Part shown: piece after piece, positions 11,227 through 22,110 of the stretch
How positions within the stretch are numbered: the stretch's first letter is position 1
How the letters are laid out: every line of letters begins with the position of its first letter
NCBI GenBank assembly: GCA_021018815.1
Contig: JAITYX010000012.1
Span: 1,798,001 to 1,862,000, forward strand
Source of the DNA: Talinum fruticosum
Taxonomy: Eukaryota > Streptophyta > Magnoliopsida > Caryophyllales > Talinaceae
DNA length: 64,000 bases
Reading direction: 5' to 3'
Position numbers and translations under genes: made by a program
Notes under the pieces: generated by a model
What the model saw: only the letters and a program-made list of their open reading frames with translations
Told to the model about the DNA's origin: nothing
The model's database searches: none

Positions 11227-11917
11227 TTGAGTACTTCCTCAAATTCTCCAAAGCCGATTTAGCTAAGTATATTTTCACTTTGGAAGAAAAGTTCAATTCG
11301 ATTCCTCTCATTTTAAAGAACAACTTGAATTAATTTCCTCCGAGAGCATCTCTTTAAAAATTGAGTTGGAAAACCGAGACTCACACTCGGAGAACTCAAG
11401 ACTAGTGCTCAGACCAATGAGACCGAGTCTAAGTTACTCGGAAAAGAAAATGAGCAGCTAAAGCAAAAGCTCAATGAGTCTCAAGATCTTGTTTTAAAGT
11501 TTACTCAAGGTTAGAAAAACCTTGACATGCTCTTGGGATCTCAATGTGTCTCCTTCGTAAAAGAAGGTCTTGGTTTTAACAAAGAGGAGGAATCCAATTC
11601 CTACTCGGAGCTTTTCAAAAGGATTCAAGAACTCTAAAGTTCAGGAAAGTCGAGCACGGTCCCATTCATAAAAATGAAAGAAGGACCGAGCCCAGACCAA
11701 TTTATTGGAGGAAACCATCTCCACCGTTTTCTAAAAGAAAATCCTTTCAAAAGAAAGAGACACGGACTCAGTTCTCTAAAAGGAGGACTCGGAATTAGAC
11801 TAAACCCAAAGTCATTCAAATCTGGGTTCCAAAAACCTTCTTCCTTAGAAAAGGACCACAAGTAAAGAGTGTTACTGGGTTCGTTAGAGGAAGTGAGAAG
11901 GGTTAGTTTGTTTCGTT
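11227..11917 (+). pseudogene. Gag/protease spacer of the copia element, heavily broken
   Basis: Fragments in three frames encode Glu/Lys/Ser-rich sequence and repeated KPSPP- or KRKDFQKK-like basic patches that are also seen in the second copy at 38560-39090. No enzymatic motif is visible. In Sireviruses this zone is a coiled-coil-rich extension of Gag. Confidence 0.55.
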
Positions 11918-12311
11918 TTGCAGGCTACTCGTAAAACATCAAAAGGGCATTGGTACCTTGACAATGGATGCTCACGACATATGTCAGGAGACTCGGGACT
12001 CTTTTCTGAGTTAGAAGAGTACAAAGGAGGAAAAGTCACTTTTGGAGATGACAAGCAAAGGCAATATAATTGGGATAGGCAAGATTGGAAAGGGAAGCAA
12101 TCTGGTCAGCCCAGTTTACCTTGTCAAAGGATTAAAGTACAACCTGCTTAGCATCTCTCAATTATGTGATAAAGGTCAAGAGGTAAGATTCACTCAAACC
12201 AACTGTTACAATTTCGATGACACTACCAAGGAGATCAAACTCTCAGGTAAGAGATCAGGTAACACTTACATTATTCCTCTTTCCGACCCGAGTCGAATTT
12301 ATCTTGTTTAA
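11918..12311 (+). pseudogene. Copia aspartic protease, broken
   Basis: The active-site region reads WYLDNGCSRHMSGD. Copia proteases normally have D-S-G or D-T-G at this place; here it is D-N-G. A frameshift at about 12060 joins it to the downstream half (VSPVYLVKGLKYNLLSISQL). The protease cuts the Gag-Pol polyprotein during particle maturation. The frame stops at 12309-12311. Confidence 0.75.
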
Positions 12312-13302
12312 AAGCATCACTTCATGATGACTCATGGAAATGGCATCGTAGATTAGGCCATGTTAGCATGCATACTATTAAGAAATTGGCATCTCATGAT
12401 TTAGTCAGAGGATTGCCTAATTGTGCTTTCAAGAAAGACAAAGTTTGTGAAGCTTGCACAAGAGGGAAACAAGTCAGATCATCATTCAAATCCCCGAAGA
12501 CAGTTTCCACATCCAAGGTGCTTGAACTGCTACATATGGACTTATGTGGTGAAATCCCTGTTAAGAGCCTCGGAGGTAAATCATATGTACTTGTTATTAT
12601 TGATGATTACTCACGATTTACCTGGGTGTGTTTTCTCAAGCACAAAAATGAAGCATTTAAGGAGTTCAGCAAGCTCTGCAGAAAAATCCAAGTTGAGTCT
12701 CGGACTCAGATCCAGAGAATTTGAACCGACCATGGAAGGGAGTTCGACTACTCAGAATTCTCGAGTTTTGTGACAAGAATGGTATCTCTCACAACTTCTC
12801 AAGCACCAAGAACTCCTCAACAGAATGGAGTAGTGGAGAGAAAGAACATAACTCTTGAAGAAATAGCTAGGACAATGATGATTGAGCACAATCTACCCTA
12901 CTATTTCTGGGCTGAGGCAGTCAACACAGCCAACTACACTTTGAACAGATGCCTCATCGGACCCATTCTGAAGAAAACACCTTACGAGCTCTATAAAGGG
13001 AAGAAACCCAACATTTCATATTTCAAACCCTTTGGATGTAAATGTTTTGTTCACAACAATGGTAAGGATCACCTGACCAAGTTTGATGCTCGGTCAGATG
13101 AAGGTATTTTTCTGGGTTATTCCTCTCATAGTAAAGCTTATCGCATTTTTAATAAGAGAACTAACAAAGTGGAAGAAAGTATCCACGTTGTGTTTGATGA
13201 GCTTGAACAGGAAAAGCCAAGTGAATCGTCATTCTCGGATCTAAAGCTCAGCAGAGATGATGATCTTGACAAAAGTGAGCCTATCAGAATCAAACCCAAC
13301 TA
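12312..13302 (+). pseudogene. Copia integrase, one in-frame stop
   Basis: The zinc-binding pre-integrase region begins near 12340 (WHRRLGHVS, then CEACTRGKQ). The core has the first catalytic Asp in HMDLCGE, the second in a TDHGREF patch at about 12725, and the Glu in NGVVERKN, so all three catalytic residues are present. The frame is continuous from 12368 to 13302 except for a single TGA at 12722-12724, where relatives have Arg, consistent with CGA to TGA change. The C-terminal part contains PYELYKGKKPNISYF and FGCKCF, conserved in copia integrases. This is the best-preserved domain of the copy. Confidence 0.85.
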
Positions 13303-14342
13303 GCTCGGAATGAAGTCACTCGGAACGAGGTGACTCAGATTGAGACAACTCAAGAGGCTGCTCAGAATGTTGAAGGACAATATGATGAACTAGATCACTC
13401 AGAACAAGCTTCTGAAGATCAATCAGTTCAGCCTACAAATCTGGTGAATCGGAGAACAGGTAGAGCATTCAAGTATGCTTCTAGTCACCCACTAGAGAAC
13501 ATATTATCCGATATCAACAAGTGGGGTAAGAACTCGTTCCTCTCTTCAGAATCATATGTGCATTCACCGCATTCATTTCATTAACTGAACCCAAAAATGC
13601 ACTAGAGGCCCTAAATGAACCTGAATGGGTAGAGACCATGCAAGAGGAAGTCAATCAATTCGAAAGAAACCAAGTCCGGACTCGACTAAACGACCTTCTA
13701 ACCACCCAGTCATAGGAACCAAATGGATTTTCAAGAACAAATTGGATGAAGGTGGATTGGTAGTCAAAAACAAGGCTAGACTTGTAGCTCAAGGTTATAA
13801 TCAGGAAGAAGGGATTGATTGTGGGGAAACCTTTGCACCTGTTGCCAGAATCAAAGCCATTAGAATCCTGTTAGCATTTCCATCTAGCATGAATATCAAA
13901 TTATATGAAATGGATGTTAAATGTGCTTTTCTCAATGGTTTTATCAAAGAGGAAGTCTATGTTGAGCAGCCCCTGGATTTGAAAACTCAGAATTTCCAAA
14001 TCATGTTTTCAAACTTCAAAAAGCTCTTTATGGTCTTAAACAAGCTCCCAAAGCTTGGTATGAAAGACTCGAGCAATTTCTTGGTTCAAAATGATTTTAG
14101 AAGAGGTCAGATCGACAAGACCCTCTTTATAAAAACCAAGTGGAAAGATTTCCTTATTGCTCAAATATATGTTGATGATGTAATTTTTGGAGCTACTAAT
14201 GAAATTCTCGTGTCATGATTTTTCTGAGTTAATGAGAAAGGAATTTCAATTGAGCATGATTGGGAGAACTCAATTTCTTCCTTGGCCTACAAATCAAGCA
14301 AGACAAAAATGGAATCTATGTCCATCAGTCAAAGTACACCAA
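13303..14342 (+). pseudogene. Copia reverse transcriptase, N-terminal part
   Basis: After a linker in shifted frames (13330-13590) the RT fingers and palm are open from about 13700 to 14218: TKWIFKNKLDEGG, ARLVAQGYNQ, FAPVARI, MDVKCAFLNG with the first catalytic Asp, and the hallmark YVDD at about 14170. A frameshift near 14213 leads into the C-terminal palm/thumb (NFFLGLQIKQ, VHQSKYT). At 14342 the reading is cut by a solo LTR; it resumes at 15571. Confidence 0.85.
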
Positions 14343-15570
14343 TGATGGACATTTCTATCCATACTTAACTTTCAAGAGTCAAGGGGTTCTCAAGTTAAAG
14401 CATAAAAGGAGTCAAGCTTATTTTTACATCAAAAACTCCTATGCTAGTCCAAAAGTGCAAGCCAAGCCAAGGATGGAAGAGATCGTTAAAGGCCTTGAGA
14501 ATTGTCATTCAAAGACAATTAGCACATAAATAAATGTTGCCAAACGAGTAAAGCAAGATATGCATCAAAGACGGTCCAAAAATACCTAAAGGGTATTTTA
14601 GGCACATTTTGTTCATGCTGAATTTTATGGCCGAAAATGTCATGCTTGGTCAAGAGTCAATGGCCAGACCTTCAAGGTTCAAGAAGACATTCTAGAAGCC
14701 TCCTAGAATATGATGTGTTGGCCAAATGGAAATGAGGCTTGGGAAAGGGGAAAACAAGCCATATCCACATCTTCCCAATTTTGCAAATACTTGGCTAGAA
14801 TTCCTCCTAGCTTAACTTGGAGGAGGGGAAAGAATCTTGTTAGTTTTATTATCTTTTTACTTTATTTTCCAGCTTAGTTTCAGCTTTGTAAATGCCATTA
14901 TGAGGCATTATATATTAAGCTAGTTAGCTATGTAAAAATAAGACTTGATGAATATATGAACTTTGAGCTTTGCTCTTTTGAGATGGATTTCTCAACCCCT
15001 TGAATTCTCATTGCTGTATCCGAGCCTTGGCAAGCTTGGTGGTGTCCTTTGAGTCCTTACAATCCCCAGTGGTGTTTCTGTATCCGGATAGATTGCAAGG
15101 TGCCCCTCGGTTCGACTTGGTGGTGTTTCGTATCCAGGCCGGAACCCAGGAACTATCCAGCGACTTTATCATCCCATATCTCCCAATCCACAAATTCTTT
15201 CGTCCCCAAATTTCACCCACACCATCCTACACGGGTTGAGTCCAGTACCACCAAATTTCAGCTCAATCCAAGAAGTATCCCGTCCTCGGCACCAAAAACA
15301 AACAAAGGACCTCATCCTGGACAGCCGCCCAGCGTGACTTTCTGTTTGGCTTTGGTTCAAGGTGATCCCGACCTTGGATGCTTCCCATATTTTTACGAGC
15401 CCTTCCTAACATCCCAAATAACCTTCCCTCCAATTTTTAGCCAAAACCAAGAACATTTAACCCTCCTTTCACCCTTTTCCCCAGCACCCGCACCTGCAGA
15501 CCCTATTCTGTCCGGTTGCATTTTCTTGGGTTTTTCCTTCTTCTTTTGCTTCCGCTCCCACTACACATCG
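14343..15570 (+). mobile_element. Solo LTR Y (~1.23 kb) inserted in copia RT
   Basis: It starts TGATGGACAT and ends CTACACATC(G), and is clearly related to LTR X over about 14570-15570 (shared TACTTGGCTAGAAT and CTGTATCCGGAT patches and a TATA box at 14909-14914). It lies between the codons for KYT and ELLKKY of RT. No 5-bp target duplication could be found. It must be younger than the copia copy it interrupts. Confidence 0.75.
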
Positions 15571-16335
15571 GAGCTGCTGAAAAAGTATAAACTTCAAGAT
15601 GCAAAGCATGCAGCAACACCTATGAGCAGTAGCTTGAAACCGGACTCGGACGATAAAGGTAAAGCAATAGATCGAAACTCTATCGAGGTATGATTGGATC
15701 TTTGCTATATCTTACTTCCAGTAGACTAGATATAATGTTTAATGTCTGCTTATGCGCAAGATTTCAAGCTAATCCAAAAGAATCACATCTCACTGCGGTG
15801 AAGAGAATATTCAAATATCTTGCAGGGACTCAAAATTTAGGTCTATGGTACTCCGGAGACTCAAACCGACTCTCACCGGATACTTAGATGCTGATTACGC
15901 TGGATACAAAGTTGATAGAAAAAGCACTTCAGGGACGTGCCAATTTCTGGGTCGATCCCTAATATCTTGGCACTCAAAGAAGCAAAACTCAGTAGCTCTA
16001 TCAACTGCCAAGGCTGAGTATATTGCATCCGGAGCATGTTGTGCTCGGATTTTATGGATAAAACAACACTTGAAAGATCCGGGACTCTCTTTCAAATCAG
16101 TTCCAATCAAGTGTGATAATTAGAGTGCAATCAGCATCACCAAAAACCTAGTCGAGCACTCAAAAACGAAACATATTGAGGTCGGTATCATTTCTTAAGA
16201 GACCATTATGAGAAAGGTGACATTGTACTCGAATTCATTCCTACTAATCTTCAATTAGCTGATATCTTTACTAAACCACTTAGTGAGGATCAGCTTTGCT
16301 TCATTAGGAATGAGCTTGGTATGCTAAATGCATAA
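15571..16335 (+). pseudogene. Copia RT C-terminus and RNase H, broken
   Basis: The reading resumes with ELLKKYKLQDAKHAATPM and proceeds through GSLLYLTSSRLDI and FKYLAGT, with frameshifts near 15690 and 15850, to the RNase H domain: GYLDADYAGYKVDRKSTSG, SWHSKKQNSVALSTAKAEYI and the end patch ADIFTKPL. RNase H removes the RNA template during reverse transcription. Stops follow the CDN patch at 16121 and inside the KHIEV region. Confidence 0.85.
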
Positions 16336-16738
16336 TTATGTGCTTTCTATGTGAAAACCTCATTGCATGATTATGTGTTATGTGTTTACAATTCGTTAAT
16401 AACCATTAGTTCAGTTGACTTAGTGATACTCGAGCCGATAGTTATTATTTGTTTCCAGCTTCTGAGTCACTCGTAAACCGAGCTGAGTCGGACTCGGACT
16501 TTGAGAAAAATGGACATCAAACTTCGAAATCATCTCTAGATAAGTGGAGAATTTCGGAATGTGTTTTCAAAATTTTTTTTCTTCTCCTTTTCTCTCTTAC
16601 GCGCCTTGATCGGACAACTAGCCGTTGAGAGACAAACCACTGGAATTCTAACCGTTGAGGAGAGAACCGTCACACCTGGTCGAGGTGACTCGCTGAGAGA
16701 GCCGAGTCGAACGGATACTCGAAGGTCGTTTATTTTCT

Positions 16739-16746
16739 TATAAATA
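16739..16746 (+). promoter_or_regulatory. TATA box upstream of env-like ORF
   Basis: TATAAATA is followed by a pyrimidine-rich leader with a (TC)n tract (about 16790-16812) and an ATG at 17011. It lies in the ~680 bp gap between RNase H and the env-like ORF. The flanking context (TTATAAATAG) resembles the TATA context in the LTRs (63425). Promoter function is inferred from sequence only. Confidence 0.5.
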
Positions 16747-17010
16747 GCACATATTCTCCTTCATTTCTTTACTTTACTCCTCGCGTACTCTCTCTCTCTC
16801 TCTCTCTCTCTCAATCAAATTCTCGTGAACAAGTGCTCCGTGATTAAAGCAACACCCTGTGCTCTCAAGCTTCGTGAAGATCATCTCAAGTAAGCTCCAT
16901 CGCTCTCAAACTCACTTCTCCTCTACTTTTTCTTTTTATCTTTCACTCTCTTCGAGTCTTCTTCTCTTCTACTCTCTCTCAAGTTTACCTTCTCTCTTTT
17001 CACATCAACT

Positions 17011-18640
17011 ATGCCGAAAAGAGGTTCTCATCCTCGACTTTCTTGGCTCTGCCACAAAGAAACCCCGAACCAAAAGCCAAGAAGGCCCCTCAAATTCCAA
17101 ACCCCTTGTCACCCAACGATCTTACGCTGGATGATAAGTTCTTTCCAACCACCAAATTTTCGTGGTTGCCTCACATCCAATCAACTGGGGTTTATAATTT
17201 TCTTTGTTTCAGTGAGTTCATCTACCCCGAACTCATCTCTGAGTTTTATACTCATCTCACCAGCTCCGAAGGTGTTCTAACCACCAGGAGCGTTCGGAAC
17301 ATAACAGTTCGCATAAATTCTTGTCTTCTTCATCGTTTGTTCAAGGTCTCTTCTCTCTTCTTGAACAAGCAATCCAATCCCCTTCACCGAGGTCGCTGAT
17401 GACTTCTTTGAAAAGTATGCCAAAGAGTTCCCTAGGTCACGCAAAAACTTTTCGATGACTTCTGAACAACAATCCAATCAACTAAAGTCGAAGCTCGTCT
17501 TCCGTGCTTCTTGCTGATGAGAACCTTCTTCTCACAACACTCGTAGCAAGGAGAACCCCAACTCCAAGCACCTCAAAGCACTTTTTGACATTCTAGAGGG
17601 CTACGAAGTAGACCTCTTTCCTGCTATAATTGAGCAAATGGCCGCTGTGCCAGCTCAGTCTCGTAACAAGAAGAACACCCCTCTTCCTTTCGGTGCTCTT
17701 CTTCACCCTTGTTTTCAAACAATTCAAGGTTCCTCTTCCCTCGGATCGACCGCAGTTTCGAGGCTGCCATCGTAGTTGGCAAAAGGAACTTCGGGATACG
17801 GATACCAGGAAACCAAACCTGGTGTCTAGGTTCACAGCTCGTAGCCGAGGCCACCTTCTCCACCTCGGACTTAGAAAGACACCCCTCTTTCTCTTCCCGC
17901 TCCACCTGGTGGTGCTTCCACCTCAGGTGATTCTAAGACTCTCTCTTCCATTTTGTCCACTGCTTTCATGGACAAAATCTCCTCTGTGGCCTTGGAACTC
18001 AAGGACCTCCTCCGGTCATTCAAGACTGTCTTCCAGCCTATGACCATCCACCGTAAAACCACCCAATCTCAACTCCGAGAGCAACAGGACGTGCTTCTCG
18101 AGATGAAGGCTCTAGTGGAGCGAGAGGGAGCCGATCGAGCTTCTTCAGGAGAGACGATCCAAAGCAGCTCAGGATCAAGACGACTCGGACACTTACGAGG
18201 AATCCTCGAGCCTCGCCAAGTCCTCCTCGGACAGAGGAGAGGGTGAAGAAGAAGATCAAGAAGAAGCGAAGTGCTCGCGGCCGATGCAGCCTCTTTCCGA
18301 GCCCGGTGAGCCGAAGGCAAGGAAGACCAAGAAGGACAAGGAGCAATAGCTGAGGGTCAAAGTGCTCCTAAAGCTCAACCGGAAGTGATCAGCTCAAACA
18401 GCTAGTCCGAGTGGGTTAGAAGACCTTGCTGAACAAGGACAGTCCGTAGCAGGTCAACCCGAGCACACCTCTCCAGTAGTTCAGGACGAACCTCCGGATC
18501 CCCTCGTTCGGGTCAGCCCACTCGAACCGGGCCTTTTCCAGAGATCCTTGTCCTACCTCCGCCGCGCTCAAGCACATCGTCAAGATCTTATCAGCGCCGG
18601 CGCTCCACTCGTCCTTCCTCCTCAACTCGGATAAACCCAT
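17011..18640 (+). pseudogene. Env-like / extra ORF downstream of copia pol
   Basis: An ATG at 17011 opens a short frame; the more protein-like frame runs 17043-17399 (DDKFFPTTKFSWLPHIQSTG, then NFLCFSEFIYPELISEFY) and continues after frameshifts through a FGALLHP patch at about 17690, a helix-rich part (MDKISSVALELKDLLRSF, about 17965-18030; KTTQSQLREQQDVLLEMK, about 18055-18110) and a charged Ser/Glu/Lys-rich end, finishing near 18637. The N-terminal pattern resembles the 'putative plant transposon protein' type found behind pol in plant elements. Its position matches the env-like ORF of Sireviruses. No signal peptide or convincing transmembrane segment was seen in the readable parts. The last third recurs at 35581-36040. 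Function unknown. Confidence 0.6.
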
Positions 18641-18742
18641 CTCCTCCTTAATTTCTTAGTCTTTTTATTTTTTTTTGTCCAGACATCATGTACTTCTTGT
18701 TGTATTCTTCCCATATTTTTTTGTTGTTTTTGCTTGAAAGGC

Positions 18743-19095
18743 AAGGGGGAGAATAGATACAAAATTAGATGTCTTGTTTAGGGGAGTCTCTCTCTCTCTC
18801 TCTTTGTAAATATTTTATGTGAAGTCAATGAGAATGCATTTCGTTTCAATGTTTCGAGTTCATTGCTTAACGCAAGTATTTATGAGTTTCCATCCAATAT
18901 GTCTTTTTGCTCAGCATTGTCATTAAAATCAATGCATTTCATTAATAATTATTGTCTATCTGGTTTTATGTCTTTTCTTGCTCTTTGAACTATGAAATCT
19001 TAAGTTTCTTTTCCGAGCAAGTTTACAAATTCAATCTCTTATCACTAACAAAGTTTCTGTCTAAGTATGGAATGCCTTTCATCAAAAAGGGGAGA
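18743..19095 (+). other. Two polypurine tracts before the 3' LTR
   Basis: AAGGGGGAGAA (18743-18753) and AAAAAGGGGAGA (19084-19095) precede the LTR; the second touches its first bases. Copy 2 has both at the same relative places (36042-36061 and 36398-36409). The tract next to the LTR primes plus-strand DNA synthesis; multiple tracts are a Sirevirus trait. Between them lies AT-rich non-coding DNA with a (TC)n tract near 18788-18803. Confidence 0.7.
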
Positions 19096-19096
19096 T

Positions 19097-20729
19097 TGAA
19101 GACTCGGACTTTTAGTTAGCCGTTTCGAGTTCCATCACGGAATCAGGTATAAGACTTCATCTCTTATAGGGTTTTGACTTCAAGTCATTCCATGCCTCTT
19201 AGAAACTTTTATGTGTGATATAACATTTCTTCGAGTGTTATAGAAACTATTATGTTGTTTTTGCTCGACTCGATTGACTCGGAAAGCATACTTCTATATG
19301 CTACTTCTCACTCAGCTTCGAGTCAATCAACACTCGGATATATCGCATGATTCAAACACTATCTTTTCCGCGCTCAAACTCAAGTCCGACTTCATTATTC
19401 GAGAATTATATTGTCCTAAGTCAGCATATTTAGTTGGAATTTTTGTTTAGTCTATATCAAGTCTGTTTACTCCGATATTCTTTATCCGACTTGATTGCCT
19501 TCTAGACTCGACTAAGATGGAATTTGAGTCTCATGGATATTAGACTCAGAAAATTCCTTCTCTTTTCCGACCCGGATAATTAGTCACTTAATTATCTTAA
19601 TTATATTATTATCTCGTGTCTAATCTTGGACCAAAGTATTTTATACTTTGAGAACCAAATTGGTTTACTTTTGTAGGTTATTCAAACGAGGCTATCCTAA
19701 ATTTCAATTACAAAAGTAACCGGCTTCAAAATGTCAAATCACCAGCAGACAAGGCTTTTTCCACTTCCGACCTAGCCCCGCACATCGTGTCAAGGTTGTC
19801 TGTTTCCAAAACTGGAAATCTGCGACACTAAGCTCAACGGTGGTTTCCACCTTATTTTTCAAGACACCACCAAGTGGTTTTGGGACGTCCAAAGGAGTCA
19901 AGAACCATTGTCCAACGTTCATATCTCAACGAATACTTTCCGAGTGACTCGGAAAATCATCTACAACGGTCTCAAAGGATTTCCAGTCGAAGATGGACAC
20001 AACGGTTATGTCTGCTTGGTCCTCTATAGATAGAAGCCAACTTTCAAGACTTGAAGATTGCCGAATCTATTGTTAATATACATACTTGATCAAAAGTCAT
20101 TGTATTCATTCTCAATCTTCTACTTACAACTCTGTATTTCATAATTTTCCGAGTTGTAAGGTCTTGTACTCGATTACAAACACTTTCTTACTTATTCTCT
20201 AAGTAAGGTCACTTGACTCGAGCTGTAAGGGTTAACTCATCTCGCTTGTCCCTAACTGTAAGGGTGATCTCAATTAGGAAGTACTAGATCGGATAAGGAA
20301 ATTTCGAGTCTAGGAAAATCTTGTAAGAAGTTGTTTAAGGGAGCAACTTGGGTCAAGTCAGTCTACTGTATTTTGTGGACTCAAAATAGTGGATTTGCTA
20401 AGAAAAAGGTAGAACCATAAATACTATCTCGAAATAGTGAAGGGTGCTTGACTTCGTGCTTGGATTAGCACGGTTCGTGGTTTTCTGCCCCGGGAGGGTT
20501 TCCACGTACTTTCGTGTTATTAATTTTCCGAGTGCATTCTAGACTCGGACGGTTTCGGTTTAATCTGTTCTTCACTCTTCACTCGAATTCCGAGTTTGTG
20601 CTTTTCCGAGCTCATCACCGACTCTCGCTCACCTCAAATTCTCATCTATATTAAATTTCAAGCAAATTTCATCATCACCCTATTCACCCCCCTCTAGGGT
20701 GACTTTGCCTCTCCCCGAGCAAACCTTCA
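19097..20729 (+). mobile_element. 3' LTR of Sirevirus-like copia
   Basis: It starts TGAAGACTCGG directly behind the polypurine tract and ends in CAAACCTTCA, about 1.63 kb. Homologous LTRs lie at 36411-37385, 39422-39825 (3' part), 62577-63698 and 63699 onward, and all share the TCACCCTATTCACCCCC and GGGTGACTT patches near the end where this can be seen. A CTATAGATAGAAGCC segment near 20022 is the position of the TATA box in the other copies, degenerate here. Confidence 0.8.
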
Positions 20730-22110
20730 CTTCATGTTGATTGACACAAAGTAAGCTAATCACCATATTGGTTTTCTTGTATACTTGTCCTTGGTTTATA
20801 AAAAATTGTGCAGCTAACATACGGATAGATCGTTGGGCTCTAGGTGTGGAGTCCGGTGAGTATTCTTGGCTTTCTAAGTATCGATAGATGTCATGGTACC
20901 AGCTAGTTTGGTAGGTACTGGACACTTCTAACGCGTATATGAGCGCGAGGCACACTCCTCCATTCTATATCAATGGGCATTGAATGAATACCACTAGGAA
21001 TATTGATCATGGATGATAATTTAGCTAACACATCCACAAACTAAATGTCATCACTAGGAAGGTAGGTGTATGATATGTTGTCGAAATGTTTTCTTAACTC
21101 CATTTCGTGAAAGCCGATTGATGATCGGATTTGAGTCACCGCAGACCTTGATATTCTTGGCTCCTATCTCTATAGCAGACTTGTGGTCTAGTAATACACG
21201 CCTCATATTTTGAAGCGTTCTTGGTGACTTCGAAGTCCAATTTGACTAAAATGGGAGTATGTGCTCGCTCTAACGAGACTAAAAGGATTCCTACTCCAAA
21301 GCCCTTTTGATTGGAAGCGTCATCAAAGTACATCGTCCATATGTCAATTTCTACTTGTAAGATGCCCGGATCTAGAAAATCAAAATGATTCGGTTGTGCT
21401 TTGGTCATCGGTAGATCAACTAGGAATGCTGATACTACCCTTCGCTTAATTGTGTTTTGTGGGACATACTTGAGTTCAAACTCGATAACATGACCGTCCA
21501 TCTAACTATATTATTACCGATAGTTGGTTGTTGCAGAATGTACTTGATGGGGTCCATTAGCACTACTACTTGTACTGTGTGGACTAACATGTAGTGTCTA
21601 AACTTCTTGGTGGCGCAGACTAAAGCCAATGATATTTTCTCTAAAGGAGTATATCGAGTCTCGTAATCTAAGAATTTCTTTCTTTGATAATACACCGCGT
21701 GCTCCTTTTTTCCGTCTTGTTCAACTAACATGGCTCCCACTACAGTCTCTATTGTGGCGAGGTATAAGAGCAATCTGTTTTTTTTTTATTGTGGTGGAAT
21801 TAGAACTGGTGGATTTGCCAGGTATTCATTAACCTTCTCGAATGTTGTTTGGCAGTCTTCTTCCCAAATATAGCTAGCTCCCTTTATGAGCTTCTTGAAA
21901 ATGGGTTCACAAAGCATAGTCAGTTTTGATATGAAACGACTAATATACTGCAAACGTCCCCAAAAACCCCGTATTTCCTTCTCTGTCATTGCTGATGATA
22001 TTTCCTGGATGGCTTTCTATCTTTGATGGATCAACTTCAATACCTCTAAGACTAACCGCATAGCTTAACAGTTTGCTTGAGGTTACCCCAAAGGCACGAT
22101 TATGTAGGTT
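20730..22110 (-). pseudogene. Gypsy RT end, RNase H and integrase start, broken
   Basis: Minus-strand reading: end of RT (GVT..., then RLQYISRFISKLT at about 21940), RT/RH linker (KGASYIWEEDCQTTFEK), first RNase H (QDGKKEHAVYYQRKKFLD, YTPLEKISLALV, 21435-21773), then a second RNase H-like domain (WTMYFDDASNQKGFGVGIL, ILVKLDFEVTKNASKYEACI, 21136-21501), and the linker to integrase (SWYHDIYRYLE, STPRAQRSIRMLA, 20735-20955). Two RNase H domains, the second of the archaeal-like type, are a Tat-lineage mark. It is cut at 20730 by the copia LTR and at 22110 by unassigned sequence. Confidence 0.8.

Larger units (their letters stand above)
10297..20729 (+). mobile_element. Sirevirus-like Ty1/copia element, 5' truncated
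   Basis: The order is gag, protease, integrase, RT, RNase H, a downstream env-like ORF, polypurine tracts and a 3' LTR. Gag of the UBN2 type, a long acidic gag/protease spacer, an env-like ORF behind pol and repeated polypurine tracts are together typical of Sireviruses. The 5' LTR, primer-binding site and the gag N-terminus are missing: the sequence starts at about residue 67 compared with the copy at 37446. A solo LTR sits inside RT. Frameshifts and stops in every domain make it non-functional. It ends with LTR sequence at 20729, next to a minus-strand gypsy fragment that it interrupted. Confidence 0.85.

Noticed and set aside
16859..17134. 91-codon frame starting before the env-like ATG
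   Set aside because: It is mostly translation of a pyrimidine-rich leader and overlaps the better-supported frames from 17011 and 17043.
17624..18346. Minus-strand frames over the env-like ORF
   Set aside because: They mirror the charged coding sequence on the plus strand and lack any known pattern.
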